From positions 22,791 through 86,790 of the forward strand of contig JAGTRT010000020.1 of assembly GCA_018261895.1 (NCBI GenBank): DNA of 64,000 bases, in the 5' to 3' direction. Shown one piece after another: positions 46,141 through 56,758 of the stretch. The translations under genes were made by a program, and so were the position numbers. Position 1 is the first letter of the stretch; the number at the start of each line of letters is the position of its first letter. The notes under the pieces are model-generated. The model was given only the letters and a program-made list of their open reading frames with translations, searched no databases and was not told the DNA's origin. The stretch is from Pseudomonadota bacterium (GTDB lineage Bacteria; Pseudomonadota; Gammaproteobacteria; Burkholderiales; Rhodocyclaceae).

Positions 46141-46170
46141 CCATTTTGGCCAAAATTTCCGGTTGACCGC
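46141..46170 (-). repeat. Dispersed repeat, copy 9
   Basis: CCATTTTGGCCAAAATTTCC, then GGTTGACCG, in the gap between the enoyl-CoA hydratase and the glycosyltransferase-like gene. TTTTGGCCAAAA makes an additional perfect palindrome here. Confidence 0.8.
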
Positions 46171-46230
46171 GCCCCGCAGGAAGCACTCTTGGGGTGTCAG
46201 ATTGCCCATCAACCGCCGCCAGCCACTCTC

Positions 46231-47295
46231 ATGCACCTGTTTGTCGACATTTCCAGCCACGGCTTCGGCCACCTCGCCATCACGGCCCCGGTCCTCAATG
46301 CGCTGGCCGCACGCCTGCCGAATCTGCGCCTGACCGTCCGCAGCGCCCTGCCGGCAGCCAAGCTTGCCCAGCGCATCAAGGTTCCTTACACGCTGATACC
46401 CGAGGCCAGCGATTTCGGTTTCGTCATGATCGACGCCACACGCGTCGACCTGGCTGCCAGCGCCGCAGCCTACCGCCAGGCGCACGAAAACTGGCCCGCC
46501 CGCGTTGCCGGCGAAGCGCGCTTCCTGAGCGATCTCAAGCCCGACCTCGTGCTCACCAACGTCAGCTACCTGCCGCTGGCCGGTGCCGCGTTGGCTGGCA
46601 TCCCCGCCGTCAGCTTCTGCCCCCTGAACTGGGCCGACCTCTTCGCGCACTACTTCGGCGCCGAAAGCTGGGCGCCGCCCATCCATGCCGACATCCTCGC
46701 CGCCTACCGCTCGGCGCAAGCCTTCCTGCGCGTCACGCCCGGCATGCCGATGAGCACGCTGGACAATTTGCAGGCCGTTGGCCCCATCGCCGCCCTCGGC
46801 AGCCGGCACGACCTCGGTCTCGGCGGCGACAAGGCCATCCTCGTCGCCATGGGCGGCATCGCCCATCGCCTGCCGGTGGAGAACTGGCCGCGGCTACCCG
46901 GCATTCGCTGGATCGTGCCAGCCGACTGGCAGGTTCGCCACCCCGACGCCCTCGACGGCGAATCCTTCGGCCTGAGCTTCACCGACCTGCTCTGCTCGGT
47001 CGACGCCATCGTCACCAAACCCGGCTACGGCACCTTCACCGAAGCCGCCTGCAACGGCACCCCGGTCATCTATCAGCGGCGCGAGGACTGGCCGGAGCAG
47101 GATTGCCTCATCGACTGGCTGCACGTTCACAGCCGCTGCCTGGAAATCGAGGCGACCACGCTTGCCCGCGGCCACTTTGGCGAGGCAATCGCGACGGTGC
47201 TTGCCCAGCCGGCCCCGCCCAGGCCATCGGTCGAAGGCATCGCCCAGGCAGCCCAAGCCATCCTGCAAGGGATGAAACCGGAAAATTTCGCGTGA
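46231..47295 (+). CDS. GT-B-type glycosyltransferase-like protein
   Basis: A 354-residue protein with a GT-B layout. The N-terminal MHLFVDISSHGFGHLAITAP has the Gly-His loop near the start. The C-terminal donor-site half has SVDAIVTKPGYGTFTEAACNG followed by TPVIYQRREDWPEQD. This resembles MurG/UGT-type enzymes. Neither donor nor acceptor can be read. It ends 21 bases before the nonribosomal peptide synthetase gene, suggesting co-transcription and perhaps tailoring of its product. ATG 46231 is chosen because the upstream frame runs through the dispersed repeat. Confidence 0.72.
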   Translation: MHLFVDISSHGFGHLAITAPVLNALAARLPNLRLTVRSALPAAKLAQRIKVPYTLIPEASDFGFVMIDATRVDLAASAAAYRQAHENWPARVAGEARFLSDLKPDLVLTNVSYLPLAGAALAGIPAVSFCPLNWADLFAHYFGAESWAPPIHADILAAYRSAQAFLRVTPGMPMSTLDNLQAVGPIAALGSRHDLGLGGDKAILVAMGGIAHRLPVENWPRLPGIRWIVPADWQVRHPDALDGESFGLSFTDLLCSVDAIVTKPGYGTFTEAACNGTPVIYQRREDWPEQDCLIDWLHVHSRCLEIEATTLARGHFGEAIATVLAQPAPPRPSVEGIAQAAQAILQGMKPENFA

Positions 47296-47316
47296 AACGC
47301 CGCCAATCCGGCCGAA

Positions 47317-50300
47317 ATGCCGATGGATTTGACACAATTCGGCATGCCTGAAACACCCGACCTGACGTCCCCGGCCAGCCGCCTGTGCGGCCCGGACGTT
47401 CCCGACCTGATCCGCAACGAAATCCTGGCCGACCTTTTCGAGGCCACGGCCGCCCCCATTCCCGAAAAAATCGCGCTGATTTTCGCCGAATGCGAACTCA
47501 GCTACGGCGAACTCAATGCCGCCGCCGACCGCGTCGCCTCGCGCCTGATCGCCGATGGCGTCCGCCCCGGCCAGATCGTCGGCCTCTGGCTGCCGCGCGG
47601 CATCGCCCTGCTCGTCATGCAGCTCGGCATCTCGAAGACAGGCGCCGCCTGGCTGCCCTTCGACGCCGATACGCCGATCGACCGCATCAAGGTCTGCCTT
47701 GACGACGCCGACGCCACCGGCCTCGTCACCACCGACGCCATCGCCAACCTCGGCCGCCCCTGCTGGCTGGCCGACGACCTGCAAGCCGCCCACCCCGGCC
47801 CGCTCCGGCGGCGCGAGGGCGCCCGCCCCGGCGACCCGGCCTACGTCATCTACACCTCCGGCTCGACCGGCAAGCCCAAAGGCATCCTGATCAACCAGGG
47901 CGCCATCTGCCATTTCCTGCGCAGCGAAAACGCCGTCCTCGGCATTCGCGAAGACGACCGTGTTTACCAAGGCTTCTCGGTCGCCTTCGACATGTCCTTC
48001 GAGGAAATCTGGATCAGCTACCTGGTCGGCGCCACCCTGTGGATCGCCCCCAAGGATGTCGCCACCGACCCCGAAGCCCTGCCCATCGCGCTCATCGACA
48101 ACCGGGTCACGGTGCTGCACGCCGTGCCGACCTTGCTCGCCCTGTTCGCCATCGACGTGCCCGGCCTGCGCCTCATCAACCTCGGCGGCGAAGCCTGCCC
48201 GCAGGCCATCGTCGAGCGCTGGGCCCGCCCCGGCCGGCAGGTGTTCAACACCTACGGTCCGACCGAAGCCACCGTCTCGGCCAGCCTGGCCGAGCTGCAC
48301 CCCGGCCAGCCGGTGACCATCGGCCGCCCGTTGCCCAACTACGGCCTGCTCGTCATCGATGCCGCCATCGAAAACGGCCTGCGCCTGCTACCGCAGGGCG
48401 AAACCGGCGAACTGTGCATCACCGGCCCGGGCGTTGCCGCCGGCTACCTCGGCCGGCCCGACCTGACGGCCGAAAAATTTCTCGCCAACCCGTGGGCGGC
48501 CAACGCCCACGAAAGCCGCCTCTACCGCACCGGCGACCTCGCCCGCATCGACGAGCACGGGCAGATCCATTGCCTCGGCCGCACCGACGACCAGGTCAAG
48601 ATTCGCGGCTTCCGCGTCGAACTCGGCGAAATCGAAGCCGCCCTGACCCGCCAGCCCGGCGTCGGCACGGCCGCCGTCATCCTGCGCCAAGACGAAGGCA
48701 TCGAGCGCCTCGTCGCCTACCTTATCGTTGACGACGCCGAAGCCACCACCGGCGCCGCCCTGCGCGCCACGCTGGCCACCAGCCTGCCGCCCTACATGGT
48801 GCCCTCACACGTCGAAATGCTGGCCGAAATGCCGCGCCTTACCTCGGGCAAGATCGACCGCAAGGCCTTGCGCGCGCGTCCGCTCGACCTGCCGGCCGGC
48901 AACCCCGGCGACTCGGACACCCCGGAAAACCCGGCCGAAGAAATCCTCTTCGCCGCGCTGGCCAAGCTCTTTCCTGGCCAGGCCATCCGCCGCGACGCCG
49001 ATTTCTTTGCCGATCTCGGCGGTCACTCGCTGTTCGCCGCCCGCCTCGCCTCGACATTGCGCCAAGAAAAACGCTTCGCCGGCTTTTCGGTGCGCGACAT
49101 CTACGTCCATCGCCGCATCGGCCTGATTGCCGACGCCCTGAGCGCCACGGTCGAAGTCGCCATCGACCCCAGCGCCACCGAATGGACGCCGCCCCCGGCC
49201 TGGCGCCGTTGGCTGTGCGCCTTCGCCCAGGCCCTCGTCCTGCCGCCACTGGTCGGCCTGCGCACGGGGCAATGGCTGGCGCCCTTCTTCACCTACCACT
49301 ATTTCACCGGCGACCCCGGCGATTCAATTGCCCGCGCGGTCGCCATTTCGGTCGCCGTCTTTCTCGCCGCCACCGTCCTCGGTTTCGTGGTCGCCATCCT
49401 CGGCAAATGGCTCATCGCCGGTCGCATGAAGGCCGGCAGCTACCCGCTGTGGGGCCTGACCTATTTCCGCTGGTGGTGTGCCAACCGACTGATCGAAGGC
49501 GCACCGGTTTACATGCTCAGCAACTCGCCGCTCAACATCTGGTGGCTGCGCGCGCTGGGTGCGCGGATCGGCAACGATGCGGTCATCGGCAATGTCACCC
49601 TGCGTGTGCCGGAACTTCTGCAGGTTGGCGACCACGTCAGCATCGGCAACGCAGCCAACCTCGAAAACGCCCGGGTCGAGCGGGGCCAGCTCCATCTCGG
49701 CCCGATCACGCTGGAGGACGATGCCTACGTCGGCTCCTATGCCGTTCTCGAAGGCAACACGACCATCCGCCAACATGGCCATCTCGAAGCCCAATCGGCC
49801 CTGAGCGAGGGGCAGGCGATTCCGCCCCGACGCATCTGGCTCGGCTCTCCCGCCCGGGACATCGGCGAATTCGACCCGGCCACGTTGCCGCCCCGACCGG
49901 CCGTGTCGGAGGTCTATCTGGCCCGCGAAGGCCTGTTCTACGTGCTGGGCATGCTGGTCACCGCCGCCCTGTTCTTCATGCCGGTCTTCCCCAGCTTCAT
50001 GCTGGTGGACTGGCTGGACAGCGACCCGACCCCGGCCCAGCGCGACATCCCGATCGCCCTGCAACTCCTCAAGTACTTCGCCCTCGCCTTCCCCGGCACG
50101 GCCGCCCTGATCGTCGGCACCGTCCTCTGCTCCGCCCTGCTGCGCTGGACGCTGATGCCGCGCCTGCAGGCCGGGCGCTGGCCGGTGCACAGCCGGATCT
50201 ACCGCAACCGCTGGCTGGTCAACCAGATCCAGGAATCCAGCCTGAACATCCTGCACGGCATCTACGCCACGGTCTATGCGCCGTTCTGGTACCGCCTGCT

Positions 50301-51342
50301 CGGCGCCAAGGTCGGCCGCGATGCCGAAATCTCCACGGCGCAGGGCCTCGTTCCCGACCTGCTCACGCTCGGCGACGAAACCTTCATCGCCGACGCCGTC
50401 ATGCTCGGCGACGAGGAAGTCGATGGCGGCTGGATGACGCTCAAGCCCACGGTCATCTCGCGCCGCAGCTTCGTCGGCAACGGCGCCTACATTCCCGACG
50501 GCACCACCCTGCCCGAAAACGTGCTGATCGGCGTCCAGTCCCGCGCCCCGGCCAACGAGCGCATGCAGCCCGGCGACACCTGGCTCGGCTCGCCGCCGAT
50601 CAACCTGCCCGCCCGCGAACAGACCGCCGGCTACCCCGAAGAACTGACCTTCCGCCCGTCGAAACGACGCCGCCTGGGCCGCGCCCTGGTCGAGGCCTTC
50701 CGCATCATTTCCCCGCACGCCCTGGTCATCGCCGTCGGCTACACCGTCATCCTCAACGTCATGCCGCTGGCCGAGGCTGGGCTCTGGCGCGAGGTGTTTA
50801 TCGCGCTGACCATCACCGGCGTCTGTTTCGGCCTGAGCACCATCGTTTTCGTCGGTTTCCTGAAATGGTTGTGGATCTGGCGCTACCGGAAGCATTCGGC
50901 CCCGATGTGGACGCCCTTCGTCTGGAATTCCGAAGCCATCACCAGCCTCTACGTCGGCATGGCCGTGCCCAACCTCATGAACTACCTGCGCGGCACGCCC
51001 TGGCTGCCCGTGGCGCTCAATCTGCTGGGTTGCCACATCGGTCGCGGCGTCTATCTCGACACCACCGACGTCACCGAATTCGACTGCATCCGCATCGGCG
51101 ACTACAGCGAACTGAACGGCCTCGCCTGCCCGCAAACCCACCTGTTCGAAGACCGCGTCATGAAGATCGATGTCGTCACCATCGGCCAGCGGGTCTACGT
51201 CGGGCCGCGCACCACCGTGCTCTACGGCGCCGTCGTCGGCGACAACGTCCGCCTCGGCCCACTGTCGCTGGTCATGAAGGGCGAAACCCTGCCCGCCGGC
51301 TCACGCTGGCATGGCTGCCCGGCCGCGCCCGCCAGCCGTTGA
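47317..51342 (+). CDS. Pls/PosA-type membrane nonribosomal peptide synthetase
   Basis: A 1341-residue single-module synthetase with the layout of epsilon-poly-L-lysine synthetase. An adenylation domain (residues 30-520) has YTSGSTGKPKG at 179, NTYGPTEATV, YRTGDLARID, GRTDDQVKIRGFRVELGE and TSGKIDRKAL (K512). A carrier domain follows, with phosphopantetheine Ser571 in DLGGHSLFA. Then come about five to six membrane segments (near 672-697, 872-895, 920-942, 1134-1151, 1161-1187). They alternate with three hexapeptide-repeat-like soluble domains (near 745-830, 985-1085, 1225-1330). No classical condensation or thioesterase domain is seen; in Pls the repeated C-terminal domains polymerise the amino acid. 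Hand alignment gives specificity residues D-M-E-H-I-L-T-V-S-K, not matched to a substrate. The start could also be ATG 47323 or 47344. Confidence 0.88.
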   Translation: MPMDLTQFGMPETPDLTSPASRLCGPDVPDLIRNEILADLFEATAAPIPEKIALIFAECELSYGELNAAADRVASRLIADGVRPGQIVGLWLPRGIALLVMQLGISKTGAAWLPFDADTPIDRIKVCLDDADATGLVTTDAIANLGRPCWLADDLQAAHPGPLRRREGARPGDPAYVIYTSGSTGKPKGILINQGAICHFLRSENAVLGIREDDRVYQGFSVAFDMSFEEIWISYLVGATLWIAPKDVATDPEALPIALIDNRVTVLHAVPTLLALFAIDVPGLRLINLGGEACPQAIVERWARPGRQVFNTYGPTEATVSASLAELHPGQPVTIGRPLPNYGLLVIDAAIENGLRLLPQGETGELCITGPGVAAGYLGRPDLTAEKFLANPWAANAHESRLYRTGDLARIDEHGQIHCLGRTDDQVKIRGFRVELGEIEAALTRQPGVGTAAVILRQDEGIERLVAYLIVDDAEATTGAALRATLATSLPPYMVPSHVEMLAEMPRLTSGKIDRKALRARPLDLPAGNPGDSDTPENPAEEILFAALAKLFPGQAIRRDADFFADLGGHSLFAARLASTLRQEKRFAGFSVRDIYVHRRIGLIADALSATVEVAIDPSATEWTPPPAWRRWLCAFAQALVLPPLVGLRTGQWLAPFFTYHYFTGDPGDSIARAVAISVAVFLAATVLGFVVAILGKWLIAGRMKAGSYPLWGLTYFRWWCANRLIEGAPVYMLSNSPLNIWWLRALGARIGNDAVIGNVTLRVPELLQVGDHVSIGNAANLENARVERGQLHLGPITLEDDAYVGSYAVLEGNTTIRQHGHLEAQSALSEGQAIPPRRIWLGSPARDIGEFDPATLPPRPAVSEVYLAREGLFYVLGMLVTAALFFMPVFPSFMLVDWLDSDPTPAQRDIPIALQLLKYFALAFPGTAALIVGTVLCSALLRWTLMPRLQAGRWPVHSRIYRNRWLVNQIQESSLNILHGIYATVYAPFWYRLLGAKVGRDAEISTAQGLVPDLLTLGDETFIADAVMLGDEEVDGGWMTLKPTVISRRSFVGNGAYIPDGTTLPENVLIGVQSRAPANERMQPGDTWLGSPPINLPAREQTAGYPEELTFRPSKRRRLGRALVEAFRIISPHALVIAVGYTVILNVMPLAEAGLWREVFIALTITGVCFGLSTIVFVGFLKWLWIWRYRKHSAPMWTPFVWNSEAITSLYVGMAVPNLMNYLRGTPWLPVALNLLGCHIGRGVYLDTTDVTEFDCIRIGDYSELNGLACPQTHLFEDRVMKIDVVTIGQRVYVGPRTTVLYGAVVGDNVRLGPLSLVMKGETLPAGSRWHGCPAAPASR

Positions 51343-51343
51343 G

Positions 51344-52006
51344 ATGAACGATCAAGCACTAACGGTCCTGCGCTGGCCTGCCAGCGTCGATCCAACGCAG
51401 GAACTGCTGGTCGTTGCCATCGACACCCCAGACACCCCCATTCGCGACACCGCCCGCCAGCTTGTCCGCACCGTGCTCAGGGAAATACTGGGCGACGTCG
51501 AACTCGTCTCCGCCCCCGGCCAACCCATCCGCCTCGCCCGGCCCGACAGCCCGCTGAGCATTTCCGTCAGCCATGAAACAGGGCTTTCCGTGCTGGCCAT
51601 TCGCCGCTCCGGCCCGGTCGGCATCGACCTGCTGCGCCTCCCGGACAATCCCGACTGGAAGGCACAGATTCCAGTGCTCGCCCGCGACTATCTCGGCCCC
51701 CAGATCGCTCAACGAATCGCCCACCTGCCGCCTGCCGAGCAGATGGCGCACTTTGCCCGGGCCTGGGCGGAACACGAAGCCAGTCTCAAATGCCGAGGCC
51801 TGCCTCTGGAAGAGTGGAGTCCGGCCCTGGTGGAAAAACTGTCGCCATGCCGTGTTCGCCAATTGGTGATGCCTACTGGCTACATCGGCGCAATAGCATT
51901 ATCTGGCACCATAGTGGAACTCCCCCGTCACTTCGCTTTGTTGCGTTTACCAGAGGCACGCGAACGACCAGCCATGAAAGACCCGTGTGGCATATCAATG
52001 CCATAG
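51344..52006 (+). CDS. 4'-phosphopantetheinyl transferase, Sfp-type
   Basis: A 220-residue protein that would activate the carrier domain of the adjacent synthetase. SVSHETGLSVLAI and PVGIDLLRL correspond to the conserved Mg and CoA-binding boxes. WAEHEASLK near residue 142 corresponds to the W-x-x-K-E-A-x-x-K box, with His in place of the first Lys. The start follows the synthetase stop by one base, so translation is coupled. The His substitution may lower or alter activity. Confidence 0.85.
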   Translation: MNDQALTVLRWPASVDPTQELLVVAIDTPDTPIRDTARQLVRTVLREILGDVELVSAPGQPIRLARPDSPLSISVSHETGLSVLAIRRSGPVGIDLLRLPDNPDWKAQIPVLARDYLGPQIAQRIAHLPPAEQMAHFARAWAEHEASLKCRGLPLEEWSPALVEKLSPCRVRQLVMPTGYIGAIALSGTIVELPRHFALLRLPEARERPAMKDPCGISMP

Positions 52007-52079
52007 CAAACAATCAACCGGCATCAAATCGCCAAGGAGCCATTTAACAATGGCCCTATGTCTAAAGTATCAACCAAAC

Positions 52080-52107
52080 TTGACCTAGGTCAGCATGATA
52101 TTAATAT
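52080..52107 (+). promoter_or_regulatory. Strong promoter with an FNR/DNR-like palindrome over the -35
   Basis: TTGACC, 16 bases, TAATAT. TGACCTAGGTCA (52081-52092) is a perfect 12-base palindrome, and TTGAC-N4-GTCAG differs by one base from a TTGAC-N4-GTCAA site typical of FNR/DNR-family regulators. It lies in an AT-rich gap ahead of the sensor kinase gene. Confidence 0.6.
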
Positions 52108-52217
52108 ATCAAAATCAAGATAGATAAGAATAATGATGGTGGAATTATTGACCGGAGACACGCTTTAGCTGAAGGTCATAGATCATCAAACATGTGATCG
52201 CCACAGGATACGTATTT

Positions 52218-55200
52218 ATGCGTTTGCAGCTCAAGAGAATCCCCGGTCACGATAAGATCCGCTTGCTGGTTCTGGTCCTATTTGCCATCGTGCTGTCTGT
52301 CAGCGCGATTTATGTCTGGCAATTGAACCGGGCAAACGCCGAACTTCGGAAGAAGACCCTAGCGCGGGCCTCGCAGCATGCAATGGAACTTGCCGAGGCG
52401 CGGCGAGATCAGATTTCTGCACTACTCACCGGAGCCGATGCGACGCTCCGCCAGTTTCGCGACCAACTGACCTCCAAAAACATGCCGGCTGTGCGATCGA
52501 CGATAAGGTCAGCGTTCGACTCATTTTCCCAAGGTTCGGTCACACAATTCTCGAGAGTTGATGCCGATGGCTACATCAGTTTCTCCAGCCTTGATCTGAC
52601 GACGCGTATCTATGTCGGTGATCGGGAATATTTCAAGTTTCATAAGGCTAGTCTTGAAGACAAATTGTACATAAGCAAGCCATTTCAGGCCCGAACTGTG
52701 CCGGGGAAATGGCTGGTATTGCTGACGCGACCGATTTTCGAAGCAGGACGTTTTGCCGGCGTAGCAGTCATGGCGCTTTCCCCTCACTTTGTTTCGGAGT
52801 CGCTGGCACCAAAGAGGGGCGATCCCAACGATGTTGTTACCCTGTTTTTTTCGGATGGAACTTTCCTAGCACGCAGCCACGATTTGGAAAAAGTTCTCGG
52901 TACTTCGCTGCCGAGCGATCGACCATTTCTATTACCAGACGCCCCGTCAGAAGGTGTTTTTCGCACCGAGGCCTTTTCCGATAAGCGAGCAAGGATTTAC
53001 GCATGGCAGAAAATTGAACTCTTCTCTCTGATAATCAATGTCGGCCTGGATGAGGCCGCCATCGTTGAGCCGATCGAGTCCGAAATTAGTCGGACGCAAT
53101 GGCGGAGTTCGATTGGAATTACGCTGATCATCGGACTGCTCGGACTGCTCGCACATCTGATCGTCAGGGTTGGGCAGGACCAGAGAGAGCGGGCGGCGCA
53201 GGAATCGATGCTGCGTGCGACGCTTGATTCAACAGCTGATGGCATCCTCGTCGTTGGTGCAGACGGCGCCATCCTGGAATTCAATCATCGCTTTCTCGAA
53301 ATGTGGCGCATCCCGGAAACACTTGCGTCAGCTGGGCAGGATGCGGCATTGCTGGAGTTTGTGCTCGAGCAATTGGCCGATCCGGATTATTTCCTGGAAT
53401 CAGTCACCACCCTCTACCGGAGCGACGACAAGGGCTTCGATATGTTGTCGTTCAAGGATGGGCGGCAATTCGAGCGATATACTCAGGGTGTCCGGCTAGT
53501 TGATCAGGAAGCCCGACTTTGGTCTTTCCGTGACCTGACCGAGCAAAAGAAGGCGGAAGAGGATTTCCGGGCGAGTGAACAGAAGATGTTCACCATTCTT
53601 GAAAATCTCGATGCTTACATTTATCTGAAAGATACCGAGGGACGCTACCTCTTTGCAAATCGGTCGGTTCGTGAGTTGTGGCATGCCAGCATGGAGGACC
53701 TCGTTGGATTTGGGGACGAGAAATTCTTTGACGACGCAACAGCCGCGAATATTCGGGTGAATGATCGCCGCGTTTTGGTGGATGGCGAGACACTGCGAAC
53801 CGAAGAAATAAATACAGTACCGACAACCGGCATCACGAGGGTATTTCAATCGACCAAACTGCCTTTGAGGCATAACGATGGCAGCATTTACGCCCTGTGT
53901 GGCATCTCGATCGATGTAACCGAACAAAGGCGCATCCAGCATGCGTTGGCCGAACGTGAAGAGCAGTTTAGGTCCCTGGTCGAGGCGATTCCCGACACCA
54001 TCCAGTTCAAGGATGCCGAGGGGCGCTGGCTTATTGCAAATGAAGTCTGCCTGAAGACATTTGGCCTCTCCGGCACTTGGTGGCAGGGCCTGACTGATGC
54101 CGAAATTGGTGCGGCGCAGCCGGAACTTGCCCCGGTGCTGGCGTCCTGTCGTGCTGGGGATGAGGCAGTGTGGAAAGCTGCACAGACAATCAGACTTTTG
54201 GAAGAGGTTCCAAGCTCGGCGGGAACGATGATCAGTTTCGATGTGATCAAGGTGCCACTGTTTGATGAAGAAAAGAATCGACGCGCCTTGGTCATTGTTG
54301 GTCGCGATATTTCGCAGCTCAAGCAAGCAGAAGCAAACCAACGTAAGTTGGCTTCCCTGCTGCGACTGATGTGTGACAACGTGCCGGACATGATTTGGGC
54401 CAAGGATATGGCGGGCCAGTACCTTTTCGCCAATCAGGCCATTTGCAGTCAGCTCCTTAACGCCACTGACACCTCAGAGCCACTTGGCAAGAATGATGTT
54501 TTCTTTGCCCTGCGCGAACGGGCCAGTCATCCAGAGAATCGCGACTGGCACACTTTCGGTGAATTGTGCCAAGACAGTGATGCGATTACGCTCAAACGGG
54601 GGTGCGCATCGCGTTTTGAAGAGTATGGCAACGTCAAGGGGAAGCTGCTCTACCTCGATGTATTCAAAGCGCCATTCCTGAATGAGGTTGGCGAAGTAAT
54701 CGGTACAGTTGGTTGTGCAAGGGATATTACCGAACGAAAGAAAATCGAGTCCGAGCTCAATAACTACCGGCAGCACCTTGAAGAGCAGGTCGCTGAGCGT
54801 ACCACTGCACTCTCTGTTGCCAAGGAAACGGCAGAAGCGGCGAATCGGGCGAAGACGGCGTTTCTCGCCAATATGAGTCATGAATTGCGGACGCCGATGA
54901 ACGGCATTATCGGCATGACCGATCTGGCCATGCGTCGCGCTACCGACGAGAAGCAGGCCGATCAGTTACGCAAGGTAAAGCAATCCTCCCAGCACCTGCT
55001 TAGGGTAATCAACGATGTTCTCGACATCTCGAAGATCGAGGCTGAGCGACTGAGCCTGGAAAGCGTTGAATTCAGGGTGGCTGATGTGCTGGAAAGCATG
55101 CGGAATTTGATCGGTCCGGCAGCAAGATCGAAGAACATACGTTTGAGCCTTAACGTGTTGCCAGAACTTGATGTGCGACCACTTAGAGGCGATCCGCTGC

Positions 55201-55985
55201 GCCTTGGTCAGGTCCTGCTCAATTTGTTGAGCAATGCGATTAAATTCACCGATAAAGGTACGGTAACGCTGGATATTTCGGTCGCAGAAAGTAATGCAAA
55301 CGCTGTTCTTGTCCGATTTGAGGTGCGAGATACCGGAATTGGCATCGCCGAGAATGACCAGGATCGGCTATTCCTTGCCTTCGAGCAGTCTGACAGTTCA
55401 ACGACGCGACGCTATGGTGGCACCGGACTTGGCTTGGCCATCAGCAAACGCTTGGTCCAAATGATGGATGGTGACATTGGCGTTGATAGCCAGGTCGGCC
55501 GTGGCAGCACTTTTTGGTTTACTGCACGCTTCCAAACGCTGAACAGGGCCGAAAAATCGACAGTATCGGAAACTTTATCAATTGAAGCTCAATTGAAAGC
55601 AGAGTTTCCTGGAAGTCGCGTTCTATTAGTGGAGGATGAGCCAATTAATCAGGAAGTAGCCAGCGCACTTCTCGAAGAAATTGGTTGCAAGGTCTCCTTG
55701 GCAGAAGATGGCTTGGCCGCATTAAAGATCATCCAGCAGGAAACATTCGATCTTGTCCTTATGGATATGCAACTCCCCAGAATGAGTGGGGTAGAGGCAA
55801 CCAAAGCTATTCGTCAACTTTCAGGATGTCAGCAAATTCCGATTCTCGCCATGACTGCCAATGCTTTTGAAACCGACAGAACCTTATGCTTTGAGGCTGG
55901 AATGAATGACCACATTGCCAAGCCGATTGACCCAGATACCCTTTTTCTGACACTACATAAATGGCTGCGTATCAGCAAAGGCTGA
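52218..55985 (+). CDS. Hybrid sensor histidine kinase with CACHE-like sensor and four PAS domains
   Basis: About 1255 residues from ATG 52218, which has AGGA nine bases upstream; a GTG at 52194 is possible. A membrane helix at about residues 15-37 and another near 295-316 enclose a periplasmic dCACHE-type sensor. Four PAS domains follow (about 331-440, 452-572, 575-700, 705-840). The HisKA motif [10 protein letters not shown] contains the phosphorylated His888. The ATPase part has [13 protein letters not shown]. The C-terminal receiver ([14 protein letters not shown]) has Asp1183 in [11 protein letters not shown]. No response-regulator gene is next to it, so output is unknown. Codon use is less GC-rich than the flanks. 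Confidence 0.93.
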   Translation: MRLQLKRIPGHDKIRLLVLVLFAIVLSVSAIYVWQLNRANAELRKKTLARASQHAMELAEARRDQISALLTGADATLRQFRDQLTSKNMPAVRSTIRSAFDSFSQGSVTQFSRVDADGYISFSSLDLTTRIYVGDREYFKFHKASLEDKLYISKPFQARTVPGKWLVLLTRPIFEAGRFAGVAVMALSPHFVSESLAPKRGDPNDVVTLFFSDGTFLARSHDLEKVLGTSLPSDRPFLLPDAPSEGVFRTEAFSDKRARIYAWQKIELFSLIINVGLDEAAIVEPIESEISRTQWRSSIGITLIIGLLGLLAHLIVRVGQDQRERAAQESMLRATLDSTADGILVVGADGAILEFNHRFLEMWRIPETLASAGQDAALLEFVLEQLADPDYFLESVTTLYRSDDKGFDMLSFKDGRQFERYTQGVRLVDQEARLWSFRDLTEQKKAEEDFRASEQKMFTILENLDAYIYLKDTEGRYLFANRSVRELWHASMEDLVGFGDEKFFDDATAANIRVNDRRVLVDGETLRTEEINTVPTTGITRVFQSTKLPLRHNDGSIYALCGISIDVTEQRRIQHALAEREEQFRSLVEAIPDTIQFKDAEGRWLIANEVCLKTFGLSGTWWQGLTDAEIGAAQPELAPVLASCRAGDEAVWKAAQTIRLLEEVPSSAGTMISFDVIKVPLFDEEKNRRALVIVGRDISQLKQAEANQRKLASLLRLMCDNVPDMIWAKDMAGQYLFANQAICSQLLNATDTSEPLGKNDVFFALRERASHPENRDWHTFGELCQDSDAITLKRGCASRFEEYGNVKGKLLYLDVFKAPFLNEVGEVIGTVGCARDITERKKIESELNNYRQHLEEQVAERTTALSVAKETAEAANRAKTAFLANMSHELRTPMNGIIGMTDLAMRRATDEKQADQLRKVKQSSQHLLRVINDVLDISKIEAERLSLESVEFRVADVLESMRNLIGPAARSKNIRLSLNVLPELDVRPLRGDPLRLGQVLLNLLSNAIKFTDKGTVTLDISVAESNANAVLVRFEVRDTGIGIAENDQDRLFLAFEQSDSSTTRRYGGTGLGLAISKRLVQMMDGDIGVDSQVGRGSTFWFTARFQTLNRAEKSTVSETLSIEAQLKAEFPGSRVLLVEDEPINQEVASALLEEIGCKVSLAEDGLAALKIIQQETFDLVLMDMQLPRMSGVEATKAIRQLSGCQQIPILAMTANAFETDRTLCFEAGMNDHIAKPIDPDTLFLTLHKWLRISKG

Positions 55986-56086
55986 ATATGAAGGAGCCTA
56001 TGCGGCTGCTTTGTGAATGATTTGCCCCCCACTGAAGATAATTTTTCATCAGGCGTCAAAGGGCTATTAGCTGCCCAAAACCAAAA

Positions 56087-56121
56087 TTTCGATTTTGGCT
56101 ATTTTTTCCGGTTGACCGTCA
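56087..56121 (-). repeat. Dispersed repeat, copy 10
   Basis: CGATTTTGGCTATTTTTTCC, then GGTTGACCGTCA, in the gap between the sensor kinase gene and the convergent maf gene. Confidence 0.85.
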
Positions 56122-56149
56122 AAACCGCCGATCACAGCCAAACCCTCGC

Positions 56150-56758
56150 CTAAATCGGGCGGAAGCCGAGTTTTTTGAGCAGTTCGCCGGTTTCGCAGAC
56201 GGGCAAGCCCATGACGCCGGTGTAGCTGCCGGAAAGGTGCTCGACAAACAGGCCGGCGCGGCCCTGAATGCCGTAGGCGCCGGCCTTGTCCATCGGTTCG
56301 CCGCTGATGACGTAATGGCGGATTTCTTCGTCGTCCAGGGTGCGGAAGCGCACTTCGCTGGTCGACAGCACGTATTCGGTGCGGCGCAGGTGGTGGACCG
56401 CGACGCCGGTCAGCACGCGATGCGTCCGGCCTGAGAGGCGGCGCAGGATGGCGACGGCGTCGGCCATGTCGACGGGCTTGCCGATGATTTCCCCGTCGAG
56501 TTCAAGCGTCGTGTCGGCCGACAGGATGGGACGCAGCGGCAGGCGGCGTTCCTCGACGATCTTCATGCCGTGCAGGGCCTTGGCGCGGGCCACGCGCTCG
56601 ACGTAATCGACGGGCGATTCGGCGGCCAACGGTGTTTCATCGGTTTCGCTGTCGGCGCGCATGCCGTCGCGGAAAACGACGGTATCGAAATCGATGCCAA
56701 TCTGGTGCAACAACTCACGACGGCGTGGACTGCGCGAGGCGAGGTAGAGACGCATCAT
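56150..56758 (-). CDS. maf: Maf family nucleotide pyrophosphatase
   Basis: A 202-residue Maf protein that hydrolyses non-canonical or dNTP substrates (dTTP/UTP or m7GTP type). RLYLASRSPRRRELL at the N-terminus and ADTTLELDGEIIGKP match the family, and DKAGAYGIQGRAG carries the conserved motif. The start at ATG 56758 overlaps the rlmH stop. It is the last gene of the nadD-rsfS-rlmH-maf cluster. Confidence 0.93.
   Translation of the reverse strand: MMRLYLASRSPRRRELLHQIGIDFDTVVFRDGMRADSETDETPLAAESPVDYVERVARAKALHGMKIVEERRLPLRPILSADTTLELDGEIIGKPVDMADAVAILRRLSGRTHRVLTGVAVHHLRRTEYVLSTSEVRFRTLDDEEIRHYVISGEPMDKAGAYGIQGRAGLFVEHLSGSYTGVMGLPVCETGELLKKLGFRPI

Noticed and set aside
49182..51347. Open frame of 721 codons on the plus strand within the synthetase gene, and a 605-codon frame opposite it
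   Set aside because: Both are Arg/Pro- or Gly/Asp-rich shadows of the synthetase frame caused by high GC. They have no domain motifs.
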